Assembly (NCBI GenBank): GCA_038230035.1
Contig: JBBRNX010000016.1
Coordinates: 1 to 64,000, forward strand
From: Gaiella sp038230035
Lineage (GTDB): Bacteria; Actinomycetota; Thermoleophilia; Gaiellales; Gaiellaceae
Length of the DNA stretch: 64,000 nucleotides
Direction of reading: 5' to 3'
Positions within the stretch are counted from its first letter, which is position 1, and every line of letters begins with the position of its first letter. The notes below the pieces were generated by a model. The model worked only from the letters and a program-made list of their open reading frames with translations, did not search any database and was not told the DNA's origin. This document shows, piece by piece, positions 16,367 to 24,928 of this stretch. Both the position numbers and the translations under genes were made by a program.

Positions 16367-17420
16367 GTGACGACGATCGTCCCCGACATGTCGGGGCCGT
16401 GGATCCAGCAGAAGTAGTGGTACGTACCCGCCTTCGTGAACGTCACCTTGGACGCGTGCGGCAGCGGGATAGCGTGTGAGCCAGCGGTCAGCGGCGTCGC
16501 AAAGAAGCCGTTGCCGTGGTTCGTGCCGTCGTAGTTGTACTGGCCCTTAGGCTCGGAGCCGTAGAGCAGGACGGGCGCGACCTGGTTCGGACTTCCCGGC
16601 CCAGTCGGGAAGAGGTCGATCTTCGTTGAGAGGGCCCGGATGTACTTCTTCGGTTTGAACGTGACGTTGTGCGCCTCGCTCGGTGCTTTGTTGACGAACG
16701 TCACCGTCGTGCCCACCGTCACGCTCAGCCGAGCCGGGAAGTAGCCGAGCAACGTCGTCGTGCCGCCGACTCCCATGATCACGGTGTGAGCGGGTGGTTT
16801 CGCCGCGGCAGCGAGTGCCTTGGCCTTGGCGAAGGCCGCAGCCGTCTGCGTGAGCGCCTGAGCCTGTACCTGAGCCGGGGTCGCCGGCACCGGCGTCGCG
16901 GCCGGCTTGACGACCACCGTTCCCTTCATGCCCGGATGCACCTGGCAGAAGAGGTGATATACGCCGGGCAGCGGGAACGCGTAGGTCGCCGTGACGGGCT
17001 TCCGCCCGGGTGGCGAGAGAACGCCGCTCGAAGCCGGCGTCTTGCCGGAGACTTCGGGCCGAAGGGTCCGAGCGCAGCCGGGTTGTAGATGAACTTCGGC
17101 AGCCCGCTGAAGTAGAAGGGCGAGCCCGCAGAATCGAGCAGCTGGTCGTACATGCCTTTTGCCGGGTCGGGCATGAGCAGCCCGGCCGGCTTCGGCGCGT
17201 AGGTCACCGTGTGGAACGTCGCGCTCGAGAACGTCACGCTGTCGCCCGCGTTGATCGTCAGCTTGGACGGTAGGAAGACGTCTAGGAAGGCCGACTTCGG
17301 TACACCGGCAGGGCTTGGGCCTTGCTGGCCGAGGTAGACCTTGTAGGAGTTCGCCGCCATTGCCTGTCCGGCGAAGGCAAGCGATCCGAAAACCGTCGCC
17401 ACGACAACGAGTCGCTTCAT
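16363..17420 (-). pseudogene. Two-domain secreted cupredoxin with a frameshift
   Basis: From ATG 17420, preceded by AAGGGGG, one frame encodes a signal peptide (MKRLVVVATVFGSLAFAGQ) and most of a first cupredoxin domain with SATFHTVTYAP. It runs out of frame near 17058 and stops at 16926. Another frame continues seamlessly with the rest of domain 1 (C-x2-H-x2-M in FCQVHPGMKG) and a second domain ending in FCWIHGPDMSGTIVV. Restoring one base near 17058 (AAGTC to AAGGTC on the coding strand) gives an uninterrupted 352-residue protein. This is a real mutation or a sequencing error. It heads the copper operon. Confidence 0.8.
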
Positions 17421-17609
17421 CGAAACAACCCCCTTGTTCGAGTCTGCTGGGACAGGTCCGACTATACGACCTACCGCAGCCGGCCGCAGCAACAGCGGCA
17501 TCGACGCTGGTAATAGCCTGTGGTGACCCGACACACATGGAAGTACGAGCACCGCACTAGCTGCTCTGCCGACCACACGTACTCTCACTCTCCGAAAGGG
17601 AGGTAGCTG
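17421..17609. other. Divergent intergenic region between the copper operon and the FAD oxidoreductase
   Basis: This 189-bp stretch is the longest gene-free interval in the window. It must hold promoters for both directions. The minus strand has a TATAGT hexamer at 17461-17466 that could be a -10 box, without a convincing -35. A GGGAGG ribosome-binding site precedes the + gene. I recognised no copper-operator palindrome. Confidence 0.4.
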
Positions 17610-18788
17610 ATGGTGACCTACCGCTATCTGATCGTCGGCGGCGGTATGACCGCCGACGCTGCCTGCCGCGGCATCCGCGGCGAAGATCGCGACGGCACGA
17701 TCGGGCTGGTCGGCGCCGAGGCTCACCCGCCATACGACCGGCCCCCACTCTCGAAGAAGCTCTGGGCTGGGGGCACGGAGGAGTCGATCTGGCGCGGCAC
17801 CTCGGACCTCGGCGTCGATCTGCACCTCGGACGCCAGATCGTCTCGCTCGACCTCGACGCACATCGTGCAACCGACGAGGCCGGCGAGACGTACGCCTAC
17901 GAGCGTCTGCTCCTCGCGACCGGCGGCAGCCCACGCCGACTGCCGTTTGCGAGCGACGCGGCCGTCTACTTCCGGACGCTCGCCGACTACCACCACCTCC
18001 GCGAGCTCACGCATGGCGGTGCGCGGGTGGTCGTCGTGGGCGGTGGCTTCATCGGCTCGGAGATCGCCTCAGCACTCGCGCAAAACGGCTGCGCCGTGAC
18101 GATGGTCTTCCCCGATGCAGGGATCGGGGCGCGCATCTTTCCGGCCGAGCTCTCCGCCTTCGTCGCGGACTACTACCGGTCGAAAGGAGTCGAGGTTCTG
18201 GCGGGAGAGACCGTGACGGCGATCGAGTCTGGCACCCCGCTACGCGTCGTCACCGGCGGTGGCCGCGTCCTCGAGGCCGAGTCGGTCGTCGCAGGGCTCG
18301 GCATCGTGCCGAACACCGAGCTGGCCTCCGCCGCCGGGCTCCCCGTCGACGACGGGATCGTGGTCGACCAGCTTGGCCGCGTCGGTGGCGCCGACGATGT
18401 GTTCGCAGCAGGCGATGTCGCTCGGTTCCCGATTCCGGCACTCGGCGGGCACACACGCGTCGAGCACGAGGATCATGCGAACACACACGGAGCGCGGGTC
18501 GGGGGGAACATGGCCGGGGCGAAAGTGGCGTACGACCACCTACCGTTCTTCTACTCCGACCTGTTCGACCTCGGCTACGAGGCGGTCGGCGAGCTCGACG
18601 CACGTCACGACACGCTCGCGCACTGGACGGAGCCGAACCGCTCGGGCGTCATTGCGTATGTGGACGCCCAACGCCGCCCTCGTGGGTTCCTGCTCTGGGA
18701 TGTGTGGGGCCGGGTCGACGCGGCGCGAGACCTGATCCGTGCCGGGACGCCGATCGAGCGGGACGCGCTCGTGGAGCTGATCGCCTGA
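17610..18788 (+). CDS. FAD-dependent NAD(P)H oxidoreductase (ferredoxin/rhodocoxin-reductase type)
   Basis: The 392-residue protein has an FAD-binding start (YLIVGGGMTADAACRGI), the YERLLLATGG block, a second nucleotide-binding GGGFIGSEIASAL and the FAD-binding VFAAGDVA. It lacks redox-active CxxC pairs, which fits the pyridine-nucleotide-dependent ferredoxin reductase group. A clear GGGAGG ribosome-binding site precedes ATG 17610. It is divergent from the copper operon. The electron acceptor is not identifiable, since no ferredoxin gene is adjacent. Confidence 0.9.
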   Translation: MVTYRYLIVGGGMTADAACRGIRGEDRDGTIGLVGAEAHPPYDRPPLSKKLWAGGTEESIWRGTSDLGVDLHLGRQIVSLDLDAHRATDEAGETYAYERLLLATGGSPRRLPFASDAAVYFRTLADYHHLRELTHGGARVVVVGGGFIGSEIASALAQNGCAVTMVFPDAGIGARIFPAELSAFVADYYRSKGVEVLAGETVTAIESGTPLRVVTGGGRVLEAESVVAGLGIVPNTELASAAGLPVDDGIVVDQLGRVGGADDVFAAGDVARFPIPALGGHTRVEHEDHANTHGARVGGNMAGAKVAYDHLPFFYSDLFDLGYEAVGELDARHDTLAHWTEPNRSGVIAYVDAQRRPRGFLLWDVWGRVDAARDLIRAGTPIERDALVELIA

Positions 18789-18808
18789 TGGAGTCCGCCC
18801 GTTGGGGG

Positions 18809-19051
18809 TCAGACGAGGTCGTTCGTCTTTCCGGCCAGGCCCCGGTCACGGTCGGTCACGCCGCCCGCGGTGTGCGTCCACCAGCGCACGGTGACCTTCC
18901 GGTAGTGGATCTCGATGTCGGGATGGTGGTTCTCCGTCTCGGCGAGATCGGCCAGCCGGTTGACGAAGGCGATGGCAGCGACGAACTCCGCGAACTCGAT
19001 CTCGCGGACGAGCGCGCCGTCGACCTCAGCCCAGTGGTCGGGGACAGCCAT
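18809..19051 (-). CDS. Pterin-4a-carbinolamine dehydratase
   Basis: This 80-residue protein has the family signature ENHHPDIEIHYRKVTVRWWTH, with the catalytic histidines in HHP and the later His. The enzyme dehydrates 4a-hydroxytetrahydrobiopterin, recycling the cofactor of aromatic amino acid hydroxylases; some homologues bind transcription factors or act in molybdopterin metabolism. I chose ATG 19051 (MAVPDHWAEVDGAL) because the longer frame to 19126 adds unrelated residues. It is convergent with the FAD oxidoreductase and divergent from the CDP-alcohol transferase gene. Confidence 0.9.
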   Translation of the reverse strand: MAVPDHWAEVDGALVREIEFAEFVAAIAFVNRLADLAETENHHPDIEIHYRKVTVRWWTHTAGGVTDRDRGLAGKTNDLV

Positions 19052-19087
19052 GTAGAGGAGTATGACGCACGTACGATCCGGACAACG

Positions 19088-19897
19088 GTGCCCGTCTGTC
19101 TCCCAGAGCCACCCGCAGTCGACCATCCTGCCTCTCTGCTCGCCCGCTCACGCAAGCCGCGGCCCACGACGGAGGTCCTCTGTGAGTTCATCTTCCGGCC
19201 GCTTGCGCAGCTGCTCGTCATCGTGTTGCTGCCACTCCGCGTCCCGCCGCCTGCGGTGGTGCTGGCCGCGGCGACAGTCGGGCTGACCGCCGCTGCAGAG
19301 TTGGCCCGCGGACAGCTCATTGCTGCCGCGCTCCTCCTGCAGCTGAAGACAATCCTCGACAACGCCGACGGCCAGCTCGCGCGCGCGTCCGGACGCGAGT
19401 CGGCGCTCGGTCGGTACCTCGACTCGCTCTCCGACCTGCTCGTGAACGCCGCGGTGTTCGCCGCAATCGGCTACTCCACCGGCCGACCGTGGCTCGCGCT
19501 CGCCGGGTTCCTGGCACTCACCCTCGTTCTGAGTGCGGACTACAACCTCGACCGGCTCTACCGAATCGCGCGCGACCAGGCCGTCGCCGGCACGCCTCCC
19601 GCGACGGGCTTCGGCGGGGTTCTCGCCCACGGCTACGCGATCGTCTACGGATCGCAGGACTGGCTCATCGAGCGCTTCGTCAGGTGGCGAACAGGCTCCG
19701 ACAACCGCAGGCGGCTGGCGTACCACGATCGAGCGACACTCGAGGTGCTCGCCAACTTCGGCCTTTCGACGCAACTCGCCGTGCTCGGCGTCCTGCTGGC
19801 CTTCGGGTACCCGGCCGCGTACTCCTGGGTGACGGTGGCATGCCTGCTCACGCTCGTCCCGCTGCTCCTCCGACGTGAGGTGCTCGCGCACCGATGA
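19088..19897 (+). CDS. CDP-alcohol phosphatidyltransferase
   Basis: From GTG 19088 the product is about 269 residues with five or six membrane segments. It has the complete family motif DG-x2-AR-x8-G-x3-D-x3-D in DGQLARASGRESALGRYLDS and the residues just after. Such enzymes transfer a CDP-linked alcohol to an alcohol acceptor, as in phospholipid or phosphoinositol synthesis. The exact start is uncertain, since the frame is open further upstream. It overlaps the SDR gene by GTGA-type coupling at 19894. Confidence 0.85.
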   Translation: MPVCLPEPPAVDHPASLLARSRKPRPTTEVLCEFIFRPLAQLLVIVLLPLRVPPPAVVLAAATVGLTAAAELARGQLIAAALLLQLKTILDNADGQLARASGRESALGRYLDSLSDLLVNAAVFAAIGYSTGRPWLALAGFLALTLVLSADYNLDRLYRIARDQAVAGTPPATGFGGVLAHGYAIVYGSQDWLIERFVRWRTGSDNRRRLAYHDRATLEVLANFGLSTQLAVLGVLLAFGYPAAYSWVTVACLLTLVPLLLRREVLAHR

Positions 19898-20568
19898 GCG
19901 ACGTCGCCCTCGTCTGCGGCGGTGGAGGCGCGCTCGGGACAGCGCTCGTGGCCGCGTTCCTCGAGCGTGGCGACCGCGTCGTCGCAGCCGATCGGCACCC
20001 CGGAGGGCACGACGCGGATCCGCCGGGCATCCAGCGTCTCGCAGTCGACCTGACGAGCCCCGACGAGATCGAAGAGCTGTGGAATCGCCTCCAGGAGACA
20101 GGCGAGCGGCCGCGCTGGGTCGTCAACGCCGTCGGCGGCTTCCGTGGCGGGACGATCGCCGACAGCGAGCCGGATGATTACCGGTTTGTCCAGGATCTGA
20201 ACCTCGGCACGGCCTGGTGGTCGTGCCGCTCAGCCGCCCGTCGGCTCGGCGAAGGTGACGCGATCGTGAATATCTCGTCGCGCTCCGCGCTCGTCGGTGG
20301 ATCTGGCGCTGCAGGCTACAGCGTCGCGAAAGCGGCCGTCGTCAAGCTCACCGAGGTGTTGAGCCTGGAGCTCTCCGGGAAGAAGGTGCGCGTCAACGCG
20401 GTGCTGCCGTCCGTCATCGATACGCTGACGAATCGCGAGACCATGTCGGCTGACCGGATCGCGAAGGCTGTTCCGCCCGAGCAGATCGCCGCGGTCGTCG
20501 CCTTCCTCTGCAGCGACGCCGGGGCAGCGGTGACGGGGGCGATCCTCCCCGTGTACGGCTGGGCATGA
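19894..20568 (+). CDS. Short-chain dehydrogenase/reductase (SDR)
   Basis: The 224-residue protein has a glycine-rich cofactor loop (CGGGGALGTAL), NAVGG at the N-A-G position, a catalytic Ser in NISSRSAL and the Y-x3-K pair in GYSVAKAAV. It is a classical SDR. Two features recall quinonoid dihydropteridine reductases: the short length and the GGGGALG loop. With a pterin dehydratase next door this is possible but not shown. It overlaps both neighbours by 4 bp. Confidence 0.85.
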   Translation: MSDVALVCGGGGALGTALVAAFLERGDRVVAADRHPGGHDADPPGIQRLAVDLTSPDEIEELWNRLQETGERPRWVVNAVGGFRGGTIADSEPDDYRFVQDLNLGTAWWSCRSAARRLGEGDAIVNISSRSALVGGSGAAGYSVAKAAVVKLTEVLSLELSGKKVRVNAVLPSVIDTLTNRETMSADRIAKAVPPEQIAAVVAFLCSDAGAAVTGAILPVYGWA

Positions 20569-21371
20569 TCGAGCAGCTCGAGCTCCTGTACGAGGAGCCG
20601 GGGCTCCCCGACTTCGATCTACCAGCGGAGCTCCGCGCGTTCTATCCGGGCACGTTTGGCTTCGAACGCCCGTGGCTCGCCGTCAACTTCGTGTCGACGC
20701 TCGACGGCGTCGTGTCGATCCCGGCGACGCCGCGTTCGAACCGCATGATCAGCGACGAGAGCGACGCCGACCGCTTCGTGATGGCGCTGCTGCGAGCATG
20801 TGCAGATGTCGTGCTGATCAGCTCGGGCACGCTGAACGGCTCGCCGAAGGGGCTCTGGAGCGCGACCGACGCCTACCTGCCAGCTGGTGCCGCGATCGGT
20901 AGTTTCCGCCACCGGCTTGGCCTGCCTCCCGAGCCCGCCTTTGCCGTGCTCACGGGCAGCGGCGCGATCGACCCGGAACATCCTGCTCTCGTCGCCGGGG
21001 CGTTGATCCTGACGACGGAACGCGGCGCAGCAGCCCTCGCCGGTCGGCTCCGTGACGGCGTCGAGGTCGGTGTGCTTCCGGGCGAGAACGCCGTGGATCT
21101 CGAGGCGGCCATCGGATTACTCCACGCCCGCGGCCAGACGTCGATCCTCTCCGAAGCCGGCCCGACGATCCTCGGAGCGATGCTCGCCGCCGGTCTGGTC
21201 GACGAGCTCTTCCTGACCGTCTCGCCGCTCCTCGCAGGCCGCTCCGGGAACGACGTGCGCCTCGGTCTCGTGGAACGCATCGACTTCCTGCCTGACACGA
21301 GAGTCGCGGGCGCGCTCCGAGGAGTCCGCCGCCAGGGTGCACACCTCTTCCTCCGCTACGGCTTCGGCTAA
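20565..21371 (+). CDS. RibD C-terminal-domain (DHFR-like) reductase
   Basis: The 268-residue protein matches the RibD_C family. The N-terminal part has RPWLAVNFVSTLDGVV, then RFVMALLRACADVVLISSGTL and SEAGPTILGAMLAAGLVDELFLTVSPLLAG. These domains reduce pyrimidine or pteridine-like substrates with NADPH. There is no deaminase domain, so it is not a full RibD. It ends a three-gene + strand operon after the CDP-alcohol transferase and SDR. A role in flavin or pterin reduction is plausible. Confidence 0.88.
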   Translation: MIEQLELLYEEPGLPDFDLPAELRAFYPGTFGFERPWLAVNFVSTLDGVVSIPATPRSNRMISDESDADRFVMALLRACADVVLISSGTLNGSPKGLWSATDAYLPAGAAIGSFRHRLGLPPEPAFAVLTGSGAIDPEHPALVAGALILTTERGAAALAGRLRDGVEVGVLPGENAVDLEAAIGLLHARGQTSILSEAGPTILGAMLAAGLVDELFLTVSPLLAGRSGNDVRLGLVERIDFLPDTRVAGALRGVRRQGAHLFLRYGFG

Positions 21372-21446
21372 GAGTCTCCCTATCGAGATCGTCGTAGTCG
21401 GCTGCCACGGCCTCGCCGAAGTGGTCATCGGCCACGGGCGTAGGCG

Positions 21447-22082
21447 TCAGGCGACGATGCGGTAGACCTGGAAGACCTCGGCGTACTCGCGGTTCACGTT
21501 CGTGCCGTGCACCTTGGCCAGGTTCCAGATGTACTCCTCGTTTGCATAGCGCCGGTGCTGCTGCGACGCGTAGCGGCCGACCGCGGCGATCTTCCGCTCC
21601 AGGTGGCGCTGCTCCAGTGCGACGTACGCCCCGTACGAGAAGTCGAAGTTGTTCCACGGGATCTCGTAGCCGAGGATCGTCGTCCGCTTGAACGCACGCA
21701 ACCCCTCCTGCGCCACCGTCTGGTGGTCCTGGTGGACGTCGTGATGCGAGGGCTGGAAGACGACATCCGGGCGCCACTCCTCCCAGAGCTCGACGAGCAG
21801 CTCGAGAATGTCCTGCCGCCGCTCCGGGAACGTGCGCACATCGAAGTCGTGCACCGTGAGATTGCCGTCCGGGATGCCGAGCTCCGCTGTCGCCTCGCGC
21901 ACCTCACGCGCCAGCGTGTCGGGCGCGAACCCGGGCGGCAGCGAGCGCGTCGCGATCGAGAACGCGACGTAGCGCACCTCACAACCCGCCTCGACGAGGC
22001 GCGCGGTCGTACCGCCGCAGCCGAACTCGCCGTCATCGGTGTGCGGCGCGAGTACGAGGGCGCGCTTGCAGGCCTCGATCAC
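21447..22082 (-). CDS. PIG-L/LmbE-family deacetylase
   Basis: The 211-residue protein has the zinc motif in APHTDDGEFGCGGT (His14, Asp17) and the second His block HHDVHQDHQ near 112. PIG-L enzymes remove N-acetyl groups from GlcNAc-containing conjugates. The start is ATG 22082. It diverges from the O-antigen-ligase-like gene, and two copies of TTCC[C/T]ATCAGGC lie between them. This is the first of two PIG-L proteins in the window, and they are not close copies. Confidence 0.9.
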   Translation of the reverse strand: MIEACKRALVLAPHTDDGEFGCGGTTARLVEAGCEVRYVAFSIATRSLPPGFAPDTLAREVREATAELGIPDGNLTVHDFDVRTFPERRQDILELLVELWEEWRPDVVFQPSHHDVHQDHQTVAQEGLRAFKRTTILGYEIPWNNFDFSYGAYVALEQRHLERKIAAVGRYASQQHRRYANEEYIWNLAKVHGTNVNREYAEVFQVYRIVA

Positions 22083-22089
22083 TGAACAG

Positions 22090-22120
22090 TTCCCATCAGG
22101 CTGGGCAATTCCTATCAGGC
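22090..22120. promoter_or_regulatory. Two 12-bp direct repeats between divergent genes
   Basis: TTCCCATCAGGC (22090-22101) and TTCCTATCAGGC (22109-22120) differ at one base. They are spaced 19 bp apart, about two helical turns, in the 93-bp gap between the PIG-L gene and the O-antigen-ligase-like gene. A regulator-binding site is plausible but unproven. Confidence 0.35.
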
Positions 22121-22175
22121 CCGACTACCGGGACGGGCTGTCTCGCGTGAGCAAGACGGTTAGTCTTGGCAGCGC

Positions 22176-23603
22176 ATGGCCCAGCTCGCAGCCTGCCTCG
22201 GAGCGCTCGGCGCCGTGCTCACCCTCGTTCCACAGCGGCGTGAGGCGACCGTCGCCGGACTCGGGTTGATTGCCGCCGCGGTCGCACTGCTCCAGCAGTC
22301 GGGCGGGCATCTATCGTCAGGGCGCCTGGTTCTCGGGGTCGTCGGCCTCGCCCCTCTTGCCGTCGCTGCCGTCGTCTTCGTCCGCCGGCCGGCTTTCGTG
22401 CCGCCTGCCGTCCTCCTCGCTGCGCCCTTCCGGATGCCGGTCGACTTCCACGGCGGCCACATCGCCCTTGCGCATGGCGGTCAGGTGGGACGCCTCCTCC
22501 CGCTCTACGGTGTCCTCGCCGCCGCCGCGCTCGCACTCGGCTGGCGGCTCGTTCGAGGCGAGGAACATGCCCCGGTGATCCGCGAGATCGCTGTTCCCGT
22601 TGCCGCATTCGTCGCGTTCGCGTCTCTGTCGTACCTCTGGACGAGTGCCACTGCGCCCGCGCGGAATCTCCTCGAGTACTTCCTCCTGCCGTTCGTCGTT
22701 CTCGTCGCCGTCGTCGCGCGTTCGCCGTTCCCGGCCTGGGCTCCGCGCGTGCTCGCGGGGATCGGAATCGCACTCGCGGGCCTCTTCGCGGTAATCGGAC
22801 TAGTCGAGGAAGCGACCCACCGGCTGATCTACTACACGCCGTCCGTCGAAATCGGGAACGCCTACTCCAGCTTCTTCCGCGTCACGTCGTTGTTCCGCGA
22901 TCCAAGTCTGTATGGGCGGCACGTCGTGCTCGGCATCGGCGTCGCGGTCGTCCTTGTCTGGTACCGGCGGCTCGGTCTCGTCGTCGGCGCCGCGCTGATC
23001 GCGATGCTCTTCGCCGGGTTGTTCTTCTCGTTCTCGCAGTCGAGCTTCGCAGCATTGTTCGCAATCGCGCTCTTCACGGTCGCCGTCGCGGGAGACGGCC
23101 CGATCAGGATCGCCGCGACCGCGATCACCGTCGTGATCCTCGCGGGAGGCGCCGTGTACGGCGTGCACAAGCTCTCGACGTCCTCGACGCAGCGGGTGAC
23201 GAGCGACCGCTCGCGCCGTGTCGCGTTGACGGCGCGGGTGTTCGCGCACCATCCGATCGTCGGCGTAGGTATCGGCTCACAGCCGCGCGCGAGCCAGCAG
23301 ATCTCGACGGAAGGAGGCGCACCGACGTTGTTCGTCTCGCACACGACGCCGCTCACGGTTGCCGCCGAGCTCGGCGTGATCGGTCTCGTTCTGTACGCAC
23401 TCCTCCTCGGCGCTGCCGCGACCGTGCTCGCTCGTGTACGACGCCTCGACCCGGTTCTGGGACTGGCTTTCGCCGCCGTGTTCGTCGGCCTCTTCGTCCA
23501 CTCCCTCTTCTACAGCGGCTTCTTCGAAGACCCTTTGACGTGGCTCGTGCTCGGCCTGACCGGCGCGTTTCTCGGCTCACGCTCAGAGGGGCCGGCGCCG
23601 TGA
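22176..23603 (+). CDS. O-antigen ligase/polymerase-like membrane protein
   Basis: The 475-residue protein has about 12 membrane segments and the pattern of the O-antigen ligase (Wzy_C) family. A large extracytoplasmic loop contains TSLFRDPSLYGRH, then FFSFSQSSFAALFAI and HTTPLTVAAELGVIGLVLY. Such proteins join or polymerise lipid-linked glycans on the outer face of the membrane. It is translationally coupled to the following membrane glycosyltransferase (4-bp overlap). Confidence 0.85.
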   Translation: MAQLAACLGALGAVLTLVPQRREATVAGLGLIAAAVALLQQSGGHLSSGRLVLGVVGLAPLAVAAVVFVRRPAFVPPAVLLAAPFRMPVDFHGGHIALAHGGQVGRLLPLYGVLAAAALALGWRLVRGEEHAPVIREIAVPVAAFVAFASLSYLWTSATAPARNLLEYFLLPFVVLVAVVARSPFPAWAPRVLAGIGIALAGLFAVIGLVEEATHRLIYYTPSVEIGNAYSSFFRVTSLFRDPSLYGRHVVLGIGVAVVLVWYRRLGLVVGAALIAMLFAGLFFSFSQSSFAALFAIALFTVAVAGDGPIRIAATAITVVILAGGAVYGVHKLSTSSTQRVTSDRSRRVALTARVFAHHPIVGVGIGSQPRASQQISTEGGAPTLFVSHTTPLTVAAELGVIGLVLYALLLGAAATVLARVRRLDPVLGLAFAAVFVGLFVHSLFYSGFFEDPLTWLVLGLTGAFLGSRSEGPAP

Positions 23604-24928
23604 CCGACCGCGTGCCGCGCCGCGACGCGTTCGCTGTTCTCGGGGTGCTCGGGTTGGTCGCCGCGGCCAACGTCCCGCTGCTCGGCTCGGACGCCTGGCC
23701 GTTCCGGCCCTCGAGCGTCACGCCGCGTGGTGTTCTGTCCCCGCTCGTGCGAGCAGCGAACGAGCACTGGGATCTCGGCGTCGTGCGCACGCCCGCCGTT
23801 CTCGCGCTCGCGCTGATCGCAGTCGCGACCGTTGTCGGCTGGAACGCTCGATCCTGGAGCCGCAGCTGGCTCGTCGTACTCTGCATCGCGGTGGTTGGGC
23901 TTGTCACCGTCCCGGCGGTCATGCTCCAGGTCGGGTTGCGCAATGCCACAGCGCCGTGGTTTCACACGAACGACTCGACCTACCAGATAGAGCTTGCCGG
24001 CAAGCTCGTCCGCCATGGCCACAACCCGTATGGCCATGACTACAACGGCAGCGGCCTGGAGCGCTTCTACAGTCGCGACGGGACCGTTCCTTCGCCCGAC
24101 AGCCGCCGCCAGGTCGCGCTGTCGCATTTCGCGTACTTCCCCGGCGCCGCATTGACGGCTGCCGCGTGGAGCGTGGTACCCGCTCCCTTCGACGACTACC
24201 GCGTCTTCGTTCTGCTCACGACGATCGGGCTCCTCTTCGCTGCGCTGGCGTTCCGAGGACCGGTCGCCTGGCGGCTCGCGGTCGGCTCGGCGCTCGCAGC
24301 GAGCCCGATGCTCGTCCGCGGCGCCTGGTTCGGGACCGCCGACGCGCCGAGCCTGCTCTGCCTCGTGCTCGCATTCGGCCTGCTGACGCGCCGCCGGCCA
24401 GCTCTCGCCGCAGGCCTGCTCGGCGCAGCTGTCCTGCAGAAGCAGTTCGCGCTAGTCGCCGTGCCCTTCTTCGTGCTGATCCTGCTGGCGCGTGAACTCG
24501 AGCTACCGGCACGCGCGAAGGCAGCCGCCACCTTCGCAGTCGTCCTGACAGCAGGATTCCTACCGTTCCTGATCGCCGACCCAGGCGGGCTCTGGCACGA
24601 CACGATCGCCTACGGCGCGAGCACGTACCGGATCCTCGGCTACGGCCCGTCAGCGCTCCTCTACAACGCCGGTGTGATCTCGAGCCGCTACGGCAGCTAC
24701 CCGTTCGGCATCCTCGTGCTGATCGTCTGGCTGCCGGTGACGCTCCGGCTGCTCGCGGTCGCGAGACGCTCACGAACGGATTGGGAAGCTGCTGCAGGCT
24801 TCGTCGTCTCGATGTTCGTCCTCCTCTTCATCGCCCGCACCTTTCAGACCTCGTACCTCGTCTGGCCGCTGACCGGCGTCGCCATCGCCGCGCTGCTCGC
24901 TGCGAATCAACGTGAGACGAGCCCGTAG
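23600..24928 (+). CDS. Polyprenyl-phosphate-dependent membrane glycosyltransferase (GT87/DUF2029-like)
   Basis: From GTG 23600 the product is 442 residues with about ten membrane segments. After the first segments comes a loop with TNDSTYQIELAGKLVRHGHNPYGHDY, the acidic and Y/N-rich loop typical of actinobacterial GT-C mannosyltransferases. Later come WFGTADAPSLLCLVL and AVLQKQFALVAVPFF. It probably transfers a sugar from polyprenyl phosphate outside the membrane. The 3' end overlaps the convergent beta-propeller gene by 22 bp. Confidence 0.8.
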   Translation: MTDRVPRRDAFAVLGVLGLVAAANVPLLGSDAWPFRPSSVTPRGVLSPLVRAANEHWDLGVVRTPAVLALALIAVATVVGWNARSWSRSWLVVLCIAVVGLVTVPAVMLQVGLRNATAPWFHTNDSTYQIELAGKLVRHGHNPYGHDYNGSGLERFYSRDGTVPSPDSRRQVALSHFAYFPGAALTAAAWSVVPAPFDDYRVFVLLTTIGLLFAALAFRGPVAWRLAVGSALAASPMLVRGAWFGTADAPSLLCLVLAFGLLTRRRPALAAGLLGAAVLQKQFALVAVPFFVLILLARELELPARAKAAATFAVVLTAGFLPFLIADPGGLWHDTIAYGASTYRILGYGPSALLYNAGVISSRYGSYPFGILVLIVWLPVTLRLLAVARRSRTDWEAAAGFVVSMFVLLFIARTFQTSYLVWPLTGVAIAALLAANQRETSP

